From positions 153,595 through 217,594 of the forward strand of contig NZ_JABFAO010000004.1 of assembly GCF_017168235.1 (NCBI RefSeq): 64,000 nucleotides of DNA, in the 5' to 3' direction. A program made the translations under genes and the position numbers. Below the pieces are notes generated by a model. The model was not told the DNA's origin and did not search any database. It saw only the letters and a list, made by a program, of their open reading frames with translations. Each line of letters begins with the position of its first letter. The first letter of the stretch is position 1. Source of the DNA: Rhodococcus sp. KRD197 (GTDB lineage Bacteria > Actinomycetota > Actinomycetes > Mycobacteriales > Mycobacteriaceae). Shown piece by piece: positions 45,018 through 53,614 of this stretch.

Positions 45018-45123
45018 AGAAGACAACCTCGCTCGTCGGCCCGAAGGCGGCGCCTCGCGGTTAAGCTCATCGCAGGACGAGGCACCGGACCGCCGCCGTG
45101 CAGCTGTCGGGGAGGGGGCATGC

Positions 45124-46425
45124 GTGGAACACGACGCGACGCTGCCGAATCGTCGTTCCCGCGCCCGTAGACAGAGCGATTCCGCCCGCCGCTACCTCGA
45201 TATCGAGGCGACCACGCCGGCGCTGCGCACCACCGTCGAGCTGGCCGCACGCAGTGTCGGTTTCGCTATCGCGCAGCTCAATGTGCTCGACGAAACCATG
45301 CAGTACACGCTGGTCAACATAGGTGGGCCACCTGTGTCGACGGTAGAGCGCTCCACCACGCTCTGCGACGACGTGGTGCGCACCGCAAGACCGTCCGTGG
45401 TCGCACGCAATCGGGTGGAGGCCACCGTGCGTCAGCGCGGCATTCTCGATCAGAACGGCATCGCCGCGTATGCGTCGGTGCCCTTGCGTGGGCGTGAAGG
45501 TCTGGTCGTCGGGTCGCTGTGCCTGCTGGACCGGATGCCACGTGAGTTGAGCGATGGCCAGTTGCAGGAGCTCGAGCAGTACGGTTCCGTGCTCGAGGAA
45601 CAGCTCGAGCTGCACCGCCGAATCGGTTCCACCCCGGCGAAGTTGGACAACGATCACGACCTTGCCGGCGGTTTGTATGCCGGGCAGATCGTGCCGTGGT
45701 TTCAGTCGGTGGTGGATATGCGCACCGAGAAGGTCATCGGCTTCGAGGCCCTCGCGCGATGGCATCACCCCACGCGAGGACTCGTCTCGCCCGGGGATTT
45801 CGTACCGTTCGCCGAGTCCAGCGAACTGATCATCGACATCGATCTCGAGGTGTTGCGACTGGCGGTGAAGGAAGCCCAGCTGTGGCAACAGTTGCGCCCC
45901 GGTCTGCGTCTTTCCGTCAACCTGTCCGGACGGCATCTGGCGCATCCCGACGCGGTGGCGCAGCTGCAGAGTGCATTTGCGCTGTCCTCGATGGAGCCGC
46001 GTCTGATCTCACTCGAGCTCACCGAGACGTCCTCGGTCAACGACGGGCCACTCATCCGTCGACATATCGACGACGTGCACGCCCTCGGCTTCAGAGTTCT
46101 GCTCGACGACTTCGGGTCCGGCTGGTCCTCGCTCGAGCGACTCGTGACGCTGGAACCGGACGGAATCAAGATCGACGGCCACCTCACCGGATTCATCGAC
46201 ACGACCAGGGGCCGCGCTGTGCTCAAAGCGCTGTCCTCGATCGCGCAGGATCTGGGAATGTCGATGGTGATAGAAGGCATCGAGACGCGTAAGCAGGCCG
46301 ATATCGCCTTGGAACTCGGCTGCACGTTCGCGCAGGGCTTCCTGTGGTCACGTCCCCAATCCGCGGTCGCCGTGCGCCGGATGCTCGAGACCCCACGCGA
46401 GGAGACCCCAGGCGACGAGGGATAG
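45124..46425 (+). CDS. GAF-EAL cyclic-di-GMP phosphodiesterase
   Basis: A 433-residue protein. Residues 30-175 look like a GAF sensor (AARSVGFAIAQLNVLDETM, then YASVPLRGREGLVVGSLCLL). Residues 190-420 are an EAL domain: VIGFEALARWHHPTRGLVSP (EAL), LRLSVNLSGRHL, ISLELTETSS, FRVLLDDFGSGWSSLERL, GIKIDGHL, MVIEGIETRKQ and FAQGFLWSRP. The metal and catalytic residues E, N, E, DD, K, E, Q are all kept, so c-di-GMP hydrolysis is plausible. GTG start with GGAGGGGG upstream; SD supports it. Convergent with a GGDEF protein two genes away. Confidence 0.88.
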   Translation: MEHDATLPNRRSRARRQSDSARRYLDIEATTPALRTTVELAARSVGFAIAQLNVLDETMQYTLVNIGGPPVSTVERSTTLCDDVVRTARPSVVARNRVEATVRQRGILDQNGIAAYASVPLRGREGLVVGSLCLLDRMPRELSDGQLQELEQYGSVLEEQLELHRRIGSTPAKLDNDHDLAGGLYAGQIVPWFQSVVDMRTEKVIGFEALARWHHPTRGLVSPGDFVPFAESSELIIDIDLEVLRLAVKEAQLWQQLRPGLRLSVNLSGRHLAHPDAVAQLQSAFALSSMEPRLISLELTETSSVNDGPLIRRHIDDVHALGFRVLLDDFGSGWSSLERLVTLEPDGIKIDGHLTGFIDTTRGRAVLKALSSIAQDLGMSMVIEGIETRKQADIALELGCTFAQGFLWSRPQSAVAVRRMLETPREETPGDEG

Positions 46426-46444
46426 CGGCGGGGCAGTAGCGGCG

Positions 46445-46831
46445 TCAGTTCTTTCGCACGTCGCGGCGGAGCGGATGTTCGGCCGGTATCTCCACCAGCA
46501 CGATGGGAACCCCGTCCGGGTCACGGAGCCAAAGTTCGACAAGTCCCCAGGGTTCCTGCTGCGCTTCCCGCTCGATCGGGATGCCTCGGGATTCGAGCTC
46601 GGCGACGGCGGAATCGATGTCGCGGACCTGCAGCCACAGTGCGCCGTCGAAGATGGTCGGCACTTCGGAACCGCCGTGCGCGGCGATCTCGATCAACGAC
46701 TGCCCGGCGAAGAACACCGTGCCGGCGCGATACTCACGGGCGATGGCGAGACCGAGACCGTCCCGATAGAAGGCGAGTGTTCGCTCGTAATCGGCGGGGC
46801 GCAGGATCGTTCTACCGCTCAGAATCTCCAC
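46445..46831 (-). CDS. VOC-family glyoxalase/bleomycin-resistance-like protein
   Basis: A 128-residue vicinal-oxygen-chelate protein: TILRPADYERTLAFYRDGLG at the N-terminus (first beta-alpha-beta unit), then TVFFAGQSLIEIAAHGGSE, and LWLRDPDGVPIVLVEIPAEH with a metal-ligand-like Glu. The fold is a single glyoxalase module, likely dimeric. Substrate unknown. It is convergent with the GAF-EAL gene and codirectional with the GGDEF gene, 27 nt behind it. Confidence 0.88.
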   Translation of the reverse strand: MEILSGRTILRPADYERTLAFYRDGLGLAIAREYRAGTVFFAGQSLIEIAAHGGSEVPTIFDGALWLQVRDIDSAVAELESRGIPIEREAQQEPWGLVELWLRDPDGVPIVLVEIPAEHPLRRDVRKN

Positions 46832-46858
46832 AGCGCCAGTATTGCAGCCGCGCAGTCG

Positions 46859-47995
46859 TCAGATGAGCGTCGTGACGACCCTGTTGCCGCCCGCCGCTTT
46901 GGCCTGGTACATCGTCGAATCGGCAGCGCGGGTCGCGGTGCTGACGGTGTCCGAGTCCGTTGTCCACAGCGGGGATTCGGCGTAGAGAATTGCCGCGCCG
47001 ACACTCACCGTCACGGGGACGGCGTCGTTCGAGTCGTGCAGGGCGCGTCGGATGCCGTGAATCAGGGCGTCGATGTGCAGCCGCGAGGTGATCACCACTG
47101 CCAGGTACTCCTCGCCTCCGGTGCGGCCGAGGACGCCGTACCGCGACAGGTGTCCGGACAATCGATCGGCTACTCGCCGAATGACTTTGTCGCCCTCGTC
47201 GTGGCCGTGCAGGTCGTTGACGGCTTTGAACTTGTCGATGTCGACGACGATGACGGCTGCGCACTGGCCCTCGAGTCGACCCTGTGGCCACAGTTCCGAG
47301 ATCGCCGCATCGAGGCCGCGGCGGTTCAGCAGTCCGGTCAGCGGGTCGAGTGCGGAGCTTCGAGCGTCCGCGGACAGGGTGGTGAGGAAGATGTGGGACG
47401 TGACCGGAACGCTCATGATGCCGATCAGCACCACGTCGGTCTGGACCAGCAAGGTGATGGTGTCCATGTCGCCACGGAGATAAAGCAGGAACGCGAAGGT
47501 CGACACGACCGACGCCGCGAAGATCAGGTGTGCCACTACCCAGCGCGGGCTGACGAAGAAAGTCGCGAACGCGCCGATGACGGCGAACACGACGCACCCG
47601 AGCAGCGCGTTGCGCAGGTCGAGAACGGCCAGCGCGGCTGCCACCCCGATGTCTGCGTACACCGTGAACGCGATGACGCCGAGACGCCCGGGAAACGGTC
47701 GTAGCAGCCACAGCGCGGCGATCACCAGATTCGACGCGCACAGCAGCAGTGTCAGCGTCGTCCCGAACGGGCCCGCGGGGCCGCCCTCTGCGAACAGGGA
47801 CATCGCCGACATGCCGCTGATGTTGATCAGCGACAACGCCACGATGACGCGGATGATCTTCCCCGATGGGTGCGAGTTCTGGAACTCGGTCATCCACTCG
47901 TAGTCATGAGGCTGTACGAACCACTCGATGATCGCCGCACCGCCGCCTTCGGGCGTTCGGCGGCGGTGCGCTGGCGGGGTTCGGGCCGGGGACAT
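46859..47995 (-). CDS. Membrane-bound GGDEF diguanylate cyclase
   Basis: A 378-residue protein with five to six N-terminal hydrophobic segments (residues 48-210, no known sensor name) followed by a GGDEF domain: LDPLTGLLNRRGLDAAISEL, VDIDKFKAVNDLHGHDEGDK, and the active-site motif GRTGGEEYLAVV (GGEEY instead of GGEEF). KAAGGNRV ends the domain. The active-site loop is a conservative variant, so c-di-GMP synthesis is plausible. ATG start 47995; the menB stop lies just upstream, hence possible cotranscription with menB. Confidence 0.88.
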   Translation of the reverse strand: MSPARTPPAHRRRTPEGGGAAIIEWFVQPHDYEWMTEFQNSHPSGKIIRVIVALSLINISGMSAMSLFAEGGPAGPFGTTLTLLLCASNLVIAALWLLRPFPGRLGVIAFTVYADIGVAAALAVLDLRNALLGCVVFAVIGAFATFFVSPRWVVAHLIFAASVVSTFAFLLYLRGDMDTITLLVQTDVVLIGIMSVPVTSHIFLTTLSADARSSALDPLTGLLNRRGLDAAISELWPQGRLEGQCAAVIVVDIDKFKAVNDLHGHDEGDKVIRRVADRLSGHLSRYGVLGRTGGEEYLAVVITSRLHIDALIHGIRRALHDSNDAVPVTVSVGAAILYAESPLWTTDSDTVSTATRAADSTMYQAKAAGGNRVVTTLI

Positions 47996-48005
47996 GGACT
48001 CGCTT

Positions 48006-48923
48006 CTAGAAGTACCGCGGGAACGGTGACCAGTCGGGGTCGCGCTTCTCGAGGAAGGAGTCGCGGCCCTCGACGGCCTCGTCGGTCATATATGCGAGCC
48101 GGGTGGCCTCGCCCGCGAACAGCTGCTGGCCCACCAGACCGTCGTCCTGCAGGTTGAAGGCGTACTTGAGCATCCGTTGCGCCTGCGGGGATTTTCCGTT
48201 GATCTTCCTGCCCCACTCGATGGCGACGTTCTCTAGCTCGGCGTGGTCGACGACGCGGTTGACGGCACCCATCGCGTGCATGTCCTCGGCCGTGTAGGTA
48301 TCGCCGAGGAAGAATATCTCGCGCGCGAATTTCTGTCCCACCATCTTGGCTAGATACGCACTGCCGTAACCGCCGTCGAAGCTGCCGACATCGGCGTCGG
48401 TTTGCTTGAAGCGGGCGTGCTCGCGGCTTGCGAGCGTCAGGTCGCACACGACGTGCAGGCTGTGCCCACCGCCTGCAGCCCATCCGTTGACCAGGCAGAT
48501 GACCACTTTGGGCATGAATCGAATCAAACGCTGCACCTCCAGGATGTGCAGCCGTCCCGCGCGGGCCCTGTCGACCGTATCGGCGGTCTCTCCCGGTTGG
48601 CCCGTGCTCGCATCCTGCTCCGTGTACTGGTAGCCGCTACGGCCGCGAATACGCTGGTCGCCGCCCGAGCAGAACGACCACACGCCGTCCTTCGCGCTGG
48701 GCCCGTTTCCTGTCAACAGCACCGTGCCGACGTCCGAGCTGACGCGGGCGTGCTCGAGGGCGCGGTAGAGCTCGTCGACCGTGTGGGGTCGAAACGCGTT
48801 GCGTACCTCGGGCCGATCGAACGCGATACGGACGGTGTCGTCCGTGACGTGCCGGTGGTACGTGATGTCGGTGAGGTCGTCGAAGCCGGAAACGGGTCGC
48901 CACAGCGCAGGAGTGAAGGTCAC
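48006..48923 (-). CDS. menB: 1,4-dihydroxy-2-naphthoyl-CoA synthase
   Basis: A 305-residue crotonase-fold enzyme cyclising o-succinylbenzoyl-CoA. It shows GFDDLTDITYHRHVTDDTVR, RPEVRNAFRPHTVDELYRAL, WSFCSGGDQRIRGRSGYQY, FMPKVVICLVNGWAAGGGHS, and the active-site QTDADVGSFDGGYGSAYLA. The end EKRDPDWSPFPRYF is a family hallmark of mycobacterial MenB. Start GTG 48923 chosen; GTG 48950 nine codons upstream is also in frame. The GGDEF gene follows 10 nt behind. Confidence 0.96.
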   Translation of the reverse strand: MTFTPALWRPVSGFDDLTDITYHRHVTDDTVRIAFDRPEVRNAFRPHTVDELYRALEHARVSSDVGTVLLTGNGPSAKDGVWSFCSGGDQRIRGRSGYQYTEQDASTGQPGETADTVDRARAGRLHILEVQRLIRFMPKVVICLVNGWAAGGGHSLHVVCDLTLASREHARFKQTDADVGSFDGGYGSAYLAKMVGQKFAREIFFLGDTYTAEDMHAMGAVNRVVDHAELENVAIEWGRKINGKSPQAQRMLKYAFNLQDDGLVGQQLFAGEATRLAYMTDEAVEGRDSFLEKRDPDWSPFPRYF

Positions 48924-48966
48924 GCCCGCCACGATAGAGTGCCGCGCCACGGGTTACGGTGCTGGC

Positions 48967-49596
48967 ATGAGTGAAAAGGCAGGCCAGGACGAGTACGAGC
49001 ATCATGGTGGATTCCCCAAGTACACCGCTGCCGACGTCGGGCCGGAATTCGGTCGACTCGTCGAGGCCCTTCGCAGACTGCAGGATCTGGCTGTCAGCGC
49101 CGCGCCGACGCCCGAGCTGACCGTCGAGGTGGCCGAGAAGGTGGAGGCGCTCAACGAGCTGCTGGCGCCGTACCAGGTGCCGGAGGGGCAGGCCCCTGCC
49201 GGGCGTGTGATGTCTCTTCCCGGACGTGGCTCGTTGCTGATGCTGCCGTGGACGCTGGAGAAGTTCGATCCGGAGGGTGTGCGCAGCCGCGGAACGTTCC
49301 GTCGTTTCCATCTCGGCGGAAACGGCGCGGCGCACGGGGGCACGTTGCCGCTGCTCTTCGACGACCTGTTCGGCATGATCCAGCACGCCTACGGGCGCCC
49401 CATCAGTCGCACAGCCTTCCTGCACATCAACTACCGCAAGGTCACTCCGCTGGACACCGAGTTGGTCATCGAGGGCAGCGTCGATCGTGTCGAGGGGCGT
49501 AAGACGTTCATCAGCGCGGTACTGAAGGACACCGAAGGCAACGTCCTCGCGGACTGCGAGGCGCTGATGGTTCAGCTGCTGAAGGGCCAGCAGTGA
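48967..49596 (+). CDS. Hot-dog thioesterase-like protein in the men cluster
   Basis: A 209-residue PaaI-type hot-dog protein. Residues 100-200 carry the fold: FRRFHLGGNGAAHGGTLPLL, FDDLFGMIQHAYGRPISRT, and RKVTPLDTELVIEGSVDRVE. The N-terminal ~80 residues are helical. Its position before menC raises the possibility that it hydrolyses 1,4-dihydroxy-2-naphthoyl-CoA, the thioesterase step between MenB and MenA, as shown for hot-dog enzymes elsewhere; this is an inference. ATG start; stop overlaps menC (GTGA). Confidence 0.8.
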   Translation: MSEKAGQDEYEHHGGFPKYTAADVGPEFGRLVEALRRLQDLAVSAAPTPELTVEVAEKVEALNELLAPYQVPEGQAPAGRVMSLPGRGSLLMLPWTLEKFDPEGVRSRGTFRRFHLGGNGAAHGGTLPLLFDDLFGMIQHAYGRPISRTAFLHINYRKVTPLDTELVIEGSVDRVEGRKTFISAVLKDTEGNVLADCEALMVQLLKGQQ

Positions 49597-50564
49597 CAGC
49601 CACCTCCGTCGAGGATGTGTTGGATGGGGCGCACGTGCTGGCGCTCCCGATGCGAACCAGGTTCCGCGGAATCAGCACCCGCGAGGTCGTGCTCTTCCAG
49701 GGGCCGGCCGGATGGGGTGAGTTCGCACCGTTCGTCGAATACGACGATCAGGAGTCCTCGGCGTGGCTGCGGGCCGGCATCGAGGCAGCCTGGGAGGGCC
49801 CACCGAAGCCGTATCGCGAACGCGTCCGCGTCAATGCCACCGTCCCCGCGGTCTCGCCCGACGAGGTGGAGGGGATTCTGGAGCGCTACGCCGGCGTCGA
49901 CACGGCGAAGGTGAAGGTTGCCGAAAAGGGGCAGACCCTCGCCGAGGACATCGCCCGAGTGCGGGCCGTACGGGCCCGCGTCCCGCGGGTGCGCGTCGAC
50001 GCCAACGGGGGCTGGTCCGTCGAGGAGGCAGTCACCGCGCTCACCGCGTTGCTCGAAGAAGGCGAGCTCGAGTACGCCGAACAGCCGTGCGCGACGGTTC
50101 CCGAGTTGGTCGAGGTTCGCCGGCGTCTGCCGGGTGTGCGTATCGCGGCCGACGAGAGCATCCGGCGCGCCGAGGATCCGCTACGGGTCGTCCGAGCCGG
50201 GGGAGCGGACGTCGCCGTGCTGAAGGTCGCTCCGCTCGGGGGCATGCGCGCGCTGTTGGAATTGGCCGGAGAGCTCGGCGAATACGGTGTGCCGGTGGTT
50301 GTCTCCAGTGCTCTCGACTCGGCGGTCGGGATGGCTGCGGGCCTCGCCGCCGCCGCGGCGATCCCCAAGCTGGAATTCGCCTGCGGGCTCGGCACCGGAA
50401 GTCTGTTCACACAGGACGTGTGCGAGCACGCCGAACTGGTCGACGGTACGTTGGCTGCTGCTGTCGCGGTGCCCGATCCGGAGCGGCTGCAGGCCCTGGC
50501 CGCATCGGAGGATCGGGTGGCGTGGTGGCACGATCGAGTCCGGCGGTGCTTCACCCTCCTGTAG
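49593..50564 (+). CDS. menC: o-Succinylbenzoate synthase
   Basis: A 323-residue enolase-superfamily enzyme that dehydrates SHCHC to o-succinylbenzoate. The TIM-barrel acid/base residues are AKVKVAEKGQTLAEDIARVR (Lys pair), VRVDANGGWSVEEAVTAL (metal Asp), ELEYAEQPCATVPELVEV (Glu), VRIAADESIRRAEDPL (Asp) and DVAVLKVAPLGGMRAL (Lys). GTG start overlaps the hot-dog gene. The men genes here are split among both strands. Confidence 0.95.
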   Translation: MTATSVEDVLDGAHVLALPMRTRFRGISTREVVLFQGPAGWGEFAPFVEYDDQESSAWLRAGIEAAWEGPPKPYRERVRVNATVPAVSPDEVEGILERYAGVDTAKVKVAEKGQTLAEDIARVRAVRARVPRVRVDANGGWSVEEAVTALTALLEEGELEYAEQPCATVPELVEVRRRLPGVRIAADESIRRAEDPLRVVRAGGADVAVLKVAPLGGMRALLELAGELGEYGVPVVVSSALDSAVGMAAGLAAAAAIPKLEFACGLGTGSLFTQDVCEHAELVDGTLAAAVAVPDPERLQALAASEDRVAWWHDRVRRCFTLL

Positions 50565-50617
50565 TACTCTTCCCCGGTTCGCGTGGCCGAAAAAATACCA
50601 TCCGAGAGGAAATCGAA

Positions 50618-51064
50618 GTGGTTGCTGCACTGAAGGAATCTTTGCTCGACGAGTCGAAGCGCGATGTGCTGATGCCGGACATTCTGGCACTGATCGACGC
50701 CGAGGTTGCGGACAAGAAGGGCGCCAGCGGCCTCGCCGTCAAGGGCGGATACGGGGCTGTCAAGAAGGTCGGACCCTCGTACATCGACCGGGCAGTGGAG
50801 GCGCTCTGGCCGGACTTCGTGGCCCAGCTAGAACCGTTCTGGCAGTCGTACAACGCCGCGCCCGCCGGGTCGTTCTCGGACTACCTCGTCGCCAACTCCG
50901 ACCAGGTGTCCAACGCGTTGCTGTCGGTGACAGACTCGCGCATCGAGGAGACCGACAAGAGCGTCGTCAAGAAGTTCTACGGCAGCCTGCGCGGCTCGGC
51001 GCAGAAGAACGTCGTCGAGGCGCTTCCGCGTGTAGGCGCACTGGTCACCAAGTACGCCGGATAG
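50618..51064 (+). CDS. Small soluble conserved protein (DUF6918-like)
   Basis: A 148-residue alpha-helical protein. Its pattern, KESLLDESKRDVLMPDILAL, then GLAVKGGYGAVKKVGPSYID, FVAQLEPFWQSYNAAPAGSF and SAQKNVVEALPRVGALVTKY, corresponds to an actinobacterial family I recall as DUF6918; this is from memory. No membrane segment. GTG start with GAGAGGAAA upstream. Function unknown. A dispersed hairpin repeat lies 9 nt behind its stop. Confidence 0.75.
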   Translation: MVAALKESLLDESKRDVLMPDILALIDAEVADKKGASGLAVKGGYGAVKKVGPSYIDRAVEALWPDFVAQLEPFWQSYNAAPAGSFSDYLVANSDQVSNALLSVTDSRIEETDKSVVKKFYGSLRGSAQKNVVEALPRVGALVTKYAG

Positions 51065-51073
51065 GCGCTACGC

Positions 51074-51121
51074 GCATGTGAGTGGAAATACACAGCAGGG
51101 CCCGTATTTCCACTCACATGC
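51074..51121 (+). repeat. Dispersed hairpin repeat, copy 2
   Basis: Perfect 18-bp inverted repeat: left arm 51074-51091, right arm 51104-51121, loop of 12 nt. Same arm sequence as copy 1. It lies between converging genes, and its right arm overlaps the 3' end of the DUF2252 gene, whose TGA (51114-51116) is formed by the repeat itself. Confidence 0.9.
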
Positions 51122-52532
51122 CGGCGAAGCGGCCGTTCTTGACCGCCTGCACCAGCTGCGCGTGATCGGCCTCGGTCTGGTCGGCGTACAGCCGAGCGAA
51201 TCGGCACAGCGCCGTGTCCAGAGCATCGGAATCCCCGGCATAGCCCGCGATCATCGACGCCCCACTCGTGCGGGCATGGCCCTTCGCCAGCAGACGCCCG
51301 ACCACTCCCGCGTAGTCGACCAGCGCGGGCGCATCGATCGAACCGAGATCGATGGTGCCCTTCATGTTGCGGAACTGTCGTACGTAGTACTGCCGACCGT
51401 CTATCGTCGTCCACCCGAGTAGCGGATCGCTCACGGTCTGCAGGTCCTGCTGGTATTCGACGACGCGTTGTCCCTGATGTGCGTGCCAGGCGTCCTCGCC
51501 GTGCACGTAGGGCGCCAGGACCGACCGTCTGGCCTGCTTGAGTTGCAGGAACACCACGTCGTCGGGACTGCTGCCCTCGAGTAGCGCCACGTACGCCCGC
51601 AGTCCGACGCTTCCCACACCCACGACTCGGTGCGCGACGTCGATCAGGGTGTAGCCGCCCAGTACCCGGCGCCAATGCGGCGAGAGGGTTTTGAGGTACT
51701 CGTCGAGGCCTTCGGCCAGCAGGTTCTCGTCGCGCTCGGGTATCCGCGTGGTGATCGGCGGTTCCTCGACCAGTCGCCGTGTCCCCTCGTGCTCCTCGGT
51801 GAACTGCGGCAGTACCCGGTCGCTGGTGCGTCGGCGGGCCTTCTTCGTCGCCCGTTTGATCTCTCTGCGGAGCGAGCCCTCAGTGGCGTCGGCCTGCAGT
51901 TTCTCGGCCGTCAACCGTTGAAACGAACGCGACATCAGCGGTTCGTCGGCCAGCCGCGACACCTCGATGCGGTATGCCCGAACGCAGGCGGCGACGGCAT
52001 CCTCGCACTGCGATTCGCTGTGGCCGTTCTGACGGCCCGCCACCCAGATGCTGGCGACGAGGCGTCGCAGATCCCACTCCCAGGCACCGGGGTGGGCCTC
52101 GTCGAAATCGTTGAGGTCGATCACCAGGTCGCGCTCGGGGGAGGCGTAGAAGCCGAAGTTGCCGAGGTGGGAGTCGCCGCTCACCACGGGATTGATACCT
52201 GTCGACGGCAGCAGCGCAACGTCGCGCGCCATCACGATCGCGGTTCCGCGCAGGAAGCCGTACGGCGACTCCATCATGCGTTCGACGCGGACCGGGATGA
52301 GCCAATCGATGCGGCCCTCGTGGGAGAACTCGATCTGACGGATCGGATCCAGGCGATCGAGGGGCGGGTTCCACTCGCCCATGGACTCGCGAGAGACCTT
52401 CTCGCGTAGGGATCTTCCCAGTTGGTACCGCTCTGCGCGCGGTGTTGTCCTGGCCCGCAGTGTGGCGTAGGACTTGCGATCGTCATCACCGACGGCGGGA
52501 CCTACCGCGTGGCCGAAGCGAGTATCGGGCAT
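51114..52532 (-). CDS. DUF2252 protein (kinase-like fold family)
   Basis: A 472-residue protein with the DUF2252 layout: FLRGTAIVMARDVALLPSTG, NPVVSGDSHLGNFGFYASPE and DLVIDLNDFDEAHPGAWEWD (a kinase-like GDxHxxN and D-x-N/D-D pattern), then RRVLGGYTLIDVAHRVVGVG and YVRQFRNMKGTIDLGSIDAP. These motifs recall aminoglycoside-kinase-like catalysis, but the substrate is unknown. The last residues GRFAGM end in the repeat. ATG start. Confidence 0.88.
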   Translation of the reverse strand: MPDTRFGHAVGPAVGDDDRKSYATLRARTTPRAERYQLGRSLREKVSRESMGEWNPPLDRLDPIRQIEFSHEGRIDWLIPVRVERMMESPYGFLRGTAIVMARDVALLPSTGINPVVSGDSHLGNFGFYASPERDLVIDLNDFDEAHPGAWEWDLRRLVASIWVAGRQNGHSESQCEDAVAACVRAYRIEVSRLADEPLMSRSFQRLTAEKLQADATEGSLRREIKRATKKARRRTSDRVLPQFTEEHEGTRRLVEEPPITTRIPERDENLLAEGLDEYLKTLSPHWRRVLGGYTLIDVAHRVVGVGSVGLRAYVALLEGSSPDDVVFLQLKQARRSVLAPYVHGEDAWHAHQGQRVVEYQQDLQTVSDPLLGWTTIDGRQYYVRQFRNMKGTIDLGSIDAPALVDYAGVVGRLLAKGHARTSGASMIAGYAGDSDALDTALCRFARLYADQTEADHAQLVQAVKNGRFAGM

Positions 52533-52567
52533 AGCTGAACTCTAAGTCCTGCCACGGCCGCATCGAG

Positions 52568-53614
52568 TCAGGGCCGTCGATAGTGGCGCACGATCTTGGC
52601 GCCCACCGGGACCGCGAAGAGCATCATGAACACCCTGATCACTTGCGCGGCAACGACGAACGTGACATTGGCGCCGGTGGAGGCCGCAATTGCGAGGACG
52701 GCATACACACCGCCCGGGGTGGTGGCGAGATAGCCGTCGTACGCCGACATGGACGTCGTGGCGGCCAGCGCGAGTCCGAGGACTGCGCACCCGACGGTGA
52801 TGCCGATGATCAACAGCAGGGCGGTCGGCAGTATCCGCGAGATCGTGCGCAGACTATCCATCGTGAACTTCAGTCCGGCCTGCCAGCCGATGCCGATGTA
52901 CGCGGCGGTGAGCAGCAGCGCCGGCACATTGCCATCGATGGAGACTCCCAGCAAGTCGATGGCCGTCACCACGATCATCGGCCCGAGCAAGCCCGGGGCG
53001 GGCAACCTGATCAGACGGGCCAGCAAGTAACCGACGGCCGCGCAGATCGCCACGAAGGCAAGATCGAGCAACCACGGTGCGCCCGCGTCCGAGGTGTCGA
53101 TGATGGCGTCACCGTTCCCGTGCGCGGAGAACACCACGATCGCGACGATCGGCATCGTCGTCGTCACCAGCACGACTCGCAGGTACTGCACCACGGCGAC
53201 GATGCGTTCGTCGCCGCCGAGTTCCTGCGCGATCGCCACCAACCCCGACGCCCCGCCGGCGACGAGTGCCAGCGCGCCGGTCAGCGAGTCCACGTCCCGA
53301 CGCAGTCCGAGCAATGCTCCCGCGGCGATGGAGAGCACCAGCGTCCCGACGCACGCCGCGACTACGGGCACCCAGGCGTCACCGAGAGTGGCCAGGGCCT
53401 CGCGCTGGACAAGAGTGCCGATCTCGACGCCGAGCACTGCCTGTGCGGCGATTCCCCAGCGGCGCGGTACGCCCGATTTCGGTGCCCACCCGGCCAGCGC
53501 GAACACCAGCGCAACGAACAGTGCGACGAACAGGCCCGCGGACGGAACCGCGAGCCAAGAAGCCCCGGCCGTGGCTACGACGGTGATCAGGGCAAGGGTG
53601 AGCCAGCGGGTCAA
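52568..53614 (-). CDS. AbrB-duplication membrane protein (putative ammonia monooxygenase family)
   Basis: A 348-residue protein with about ten membrane helices (first segments LTLALITVVATAGASWLAVP and GLFVALFVALVFALAGWAP). Two similar halves are seen, the AbrB family (PF05145) layout with GASGLVAIAQELGGDER in one half and GVYAVLAIAASTGANVTFVV in the other. The older name ammonia monooxygenase is misleading; transport is a more likely role. TTG 53614 overlaps the flavin reductase TGA (TTGA) and gives a better N-terminus than ATG 53665. Confidence 0.8.
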   Translation of the reverse strand: MTRWLTLALITVVATAGASWLAVPSAGLFVALFVALVFALAGWAPKSGVPRRWGIAAQAVLGVEIGTLVQREALATLGDAWVPVVAACVGTLVLSIAAGALLGLRRDVDSLTGALALVAGGASGLVAIAQELGGDERIVAVVQYLRVVLVTTTMPIVAIVVFSAHGNGDAIIDTSDAGAPWLLDLAFVAICAAVGYLLARLIRLPAPGLLGPMIVVTAIDLLGVSIDGNVPALLLTAAYIGIGWQAGLKFTMDSLRTISRILPTALLLIIGITVGCAVLGLALAATTSMSAYDGYLATTPGGVYAVLAIAASTGANVTFVVAAQVIRVFMMLFAVPVGAKIVRHYRRP

